Shown here: piece by piece, positions 8,183 to 10,813 of the stretch
Numbering within the stretch: position 1 is the first letter of the stretch
How the letters are laid out: every line of letters begins with the position of its first letter
NCBI GenBank assembly: GCA_050181295.1
Contig: JBFXDI010000133.1
Coordinates: forward strand, 1-10,813
Direction: 5' to 3'
Length of the DNA stretch: 10,813 nt
From: JBFXDI01 sp050181295
Lineage (GTDB): Bacteria; Pseudomonadota; Alphaproteobacteria; Rhizobiales; Aestuariivirgaceae
Made by a program: the position numbers and the translations under genes
The notes under the pieces: generated by a model
What the model was told of the DNA's origin: nothing
Databases searched by the model: none
What the model saw: only the letters and a program-made list of their open reading frames with translations

Positions 8183-8220
8183 GGGGTTACCCGAAGCTCC
8201 GTTGGCGCATGGACGGGCGG

Positions 8221-8250
8221 ACTATGGCCCAGCGGCAAAAGGACTGTCCA
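8221..8250 (-). promoter_or_regulatory. Candidate sigma-70 promoter for the NDUFA12-mlaD-methyltransferase-DUF2155-GNAT unit
   Basis: On the - strand TGGACA (8250-8245, five of six to the -35 consensus) and CATAGT (8226-8221, four of six to the -10) are 18 bases apart. Transcription would start near 8214, leaving a leader of about 30 bases before the TTG start. No other pair in this intergenic region looked as good on this strand. Confidence 0.4.
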
Positions 8251-8493
8251 GTGAGAGAACTGTCGCTCCCCGGACCGCGAAAGAATCCTGTGCATGGCAG
8301 CGTGGAAAAATCTATCGGACAGAGGCCCGCCGTTAACGATTGTGGCATTCGACAACGGATCGATGAAGGCTCCGCGACAGCCGCAAGATTGCTTGCGTCC
8401 GGGCCTCGAATCGGCCGACTGTCGGAGTTGTCCACAGCCTGTCAACAGCCTTCATCAACATCTTGTGGCAATCCCTCGTTAACACACTAGCTG
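8251..8493. other. Intergenic DNA between the divergent promoters
   Basis: Part of a 568-base stretch (8183-8750) without a convincing protein gene: short open frames on both strands have no family motifs, no good start signal and disagree with each other. It is less GC-rich than the genes. Seen in it are two GAATC sequences (8283-8287, 8408-8412; GANTC is the CcrM methylation target in alphaproteobacteria), a DnaA-box-like TTGTCCACA (8428-8436, one base off TTATCCACA), and the repeat cluster at 8430-8498 listed separately. I see nothing else with clear function between 8288 and 8407. Confidence 0.5.
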
Positions 8494-8498
8494 TTGAC
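8430..8498. repeat. 11-base tandem repeat and 9-base inverted repeat upstream of the nrdJ promoter
   Basis: GTCCACAGCCT (8430-8440) is followed directly by GTCAACAGCCT (8441-8451), matching at 10 of 11 bases, which puts the copies one helical turn apart. GTCAACAGC (8441-8449) recurs as the exact reverse complement GCTGTTGAC at 8490-8498, and that copy contains most of the predicted -35 TTGACG. A further TCAACA lies at 8455-8460 and another in the leader at 8569-8574. The arrangement looks like a multi-site operator; the protein that would bind it is unknown, with NrdR a candidate for part of it. Confidence 0.5.
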
Positions 8499-8499
8499 G
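8454..8499. promoter_or_regulatory. Possible pair of NrdR-type boxes
   Basis: CAACATCTTGTGG (8456-8468) is an imperfect palindrome with ACA/TGT arms. ACACTAGCTGTTGACG, read around 8484-8499 (AC at 8484-8485 within ACACACTAG), shares the ACACTA-type half-site. The centres are about 30 bases apart, close to the three-turn spacing of known NrdR box pairs, and the second overlaps the nrdJ -35. NrdR is the ATP/dATP-sensing repressor of ribonucleotide reductase genes. Both boxes are degenerate against the ACACTATATATAGTGT-type consensus, so this is only suggestive. Confidence 0.3.
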
Positions 8500-8522
8500 C
8501 CCTGACCAAACTCCCCTAAATT
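8494..8522 (+). promoter_or_regulatory. Candidate sigma-70 promoter of nrdJ
   Basis: TTGACG (8494-8499, five of six to the -35 consensus) is followed after exactly 17 bases by TAAATT (8517-8522, four of six to the -10). Transcription would start near 8529, about 220 bases before the nrdJ ATG. The -35 lies inside the right arm of the inverted repeat described above, so a protein bound there should block RNA polymerase. Confidence 0.55.
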
Positions 8523-8529
8523 TTTACCC

Positions 8530-8750
8530 ATGGCTGCGGGGGGCGATGAGTGCCTGAGGCAGGCGCCATCAACACAGCGGTCCGAAGTACCAAAAAATCA
8601 GTATGTACGAGGGAAAGTTCAATCTTTCCCGGGGGATAGGTGTCGCAGCAAGCAGGTTTCGGCCTGCGGGCGGGTTGGTTTTGCGCGGCAACGCGCGGGG
8701 AAATTTGTTTGGCGCCGGCCTTTGCCGGCAGAGGCGGAGAGGGACAAGAC
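8530..8750 (+). promoter_or_regulatory. Long structured 5' leader of nrdJ, candidate cis-regulatory RNA
   Basis: Six hairpins follow one another. H1: GATG 8545-8548 with CATC 8567-8570, enclosing a GCCT/AGGC stem. H2: GTAC 8587-8590 with GTAC 8604-8607. H3: GGGAAAG 8611-8617 with CTTTCCC 8624-8630. H4: GCAGGT with GCCTGC (8652-8667) around a TTCG loop. H5: GCGCG-GCAA-CGCGC (8683-8696) with a GNRA loop. H6: GCCGGC-CTTT-GCCGGC (8714-8729). H6 ends 6 bases before the ribosome binding site GGAGAGGG (8736-8743). An alternative stem, CGCAG 8644-8648 with CTGCG 8664-8668, excludes H4. Since NrdJ needs adenosylcobalamin, a cobalamin riboswitch was considered, but I find neither a recognisable B12 box nor GCCACTG. 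A leader family named for nrdJ exists in comparative RNA surveys; I cannot match it by eye. Regulation by ligand, nucleotide or protein is inference. Confidence 0.45.

Positions 8751-10813
<2,063 letters not shown>

Noticed and set aside
8428..8436. DnaA-box-like TTGTCCACA upstream of nrdJ
   Set aside because: It is a single site one base off the consensus, with no cluster, AT-rich unwinding element or replication gene nearby, so it is not evidence of an origin. DnaA control of nrdJ is possible but unsupported.
8683..8707. Intrinsic terminator or attenuator formed by the GCGCG-GCAA-CGCGC hairpin and following T-rich bases
   Set aside because: Four G and three A bases separate the stem from the T residues and the T-run is interrupted, so it does not fit a canonical terminator.
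8530..8750. Classical cobalamin riboswitch
   Set aside because: I could not find a B12 box or the GCCACTG and GGGAA-type core elements in the expected order. A covariance-model scan would settle it.

Overview
The window is GC-rich chromosomal DNA from an alphaproteobacterium, most likely a member of the Rhizobiales/Hyphomicrobiales (Methylobacterium- or Microvirga-like; genus not resolvable by eye). The reasons are an NDUFA12-type complex I accessory protein, a DUF2155 protein beside aat and accBC, an adenosylcobalamin-dependent ribonucleotide reductase, and the general codon usage. It is mostly housekeeping DNA. I see no transposase, phage gene, CRISPR array, toxin-antitoxin pair, tRNA or rRNA.

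Left part, + strand (78-5395): a periplasmic M48 metalloprotease with C-terminal TPR-like repeats; a periplasmic DsbA-family thiol-disulfide oxidoreductase with an ScsC-type N-terminal helix; aroQ (shikimate pathway); accB and accC (biotin carrier and biotin carboxylase of acetyl-CoA carboxylase); and aat (Leu/Phe-tRNA-protein transferase, N-degron pathway). aroQ and accB overlap by 4 bases and accB-accC are 9 bases apart, so aroQ-accB-accC, probably with aat, form one transcription unit. A candidate promoter lies before aroQ.

Middle, - strand (8182 down to 5481): a compact five-gene unit, transcribed in the order NDUFA12-like protein, MlaD-like MCE protein, class I SAM methyltransferase, DUF2155 secreted protein, GNAT acetyltransferase. 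The last four have touching or overlapping ends. The unit converges on aat, and a 59-base imperfect palindrome of the widespread 'IPAQAGIH' repeat type sits between them.

Right part, + strand (8751 to the window edge): the first 687 codons of nrdJ, the class II ribonucleotide reductase. The 568-base divergent intergenic region before it is the most interesting non-coding DNA here. It holds a candidate promoter facing each way, an 11-base tandem repeat and a 9-base inverted repeat whose right arm runs into the nrdJ -35 element, NrdR-like palindromes, and a predicted leader of about 220 bases with six consecutive hairpins ending just before the ribosome binding site. This leader does not show the usual cobalamin-riboswitch boxes and is the best candidate for an undescribed regulatory element.
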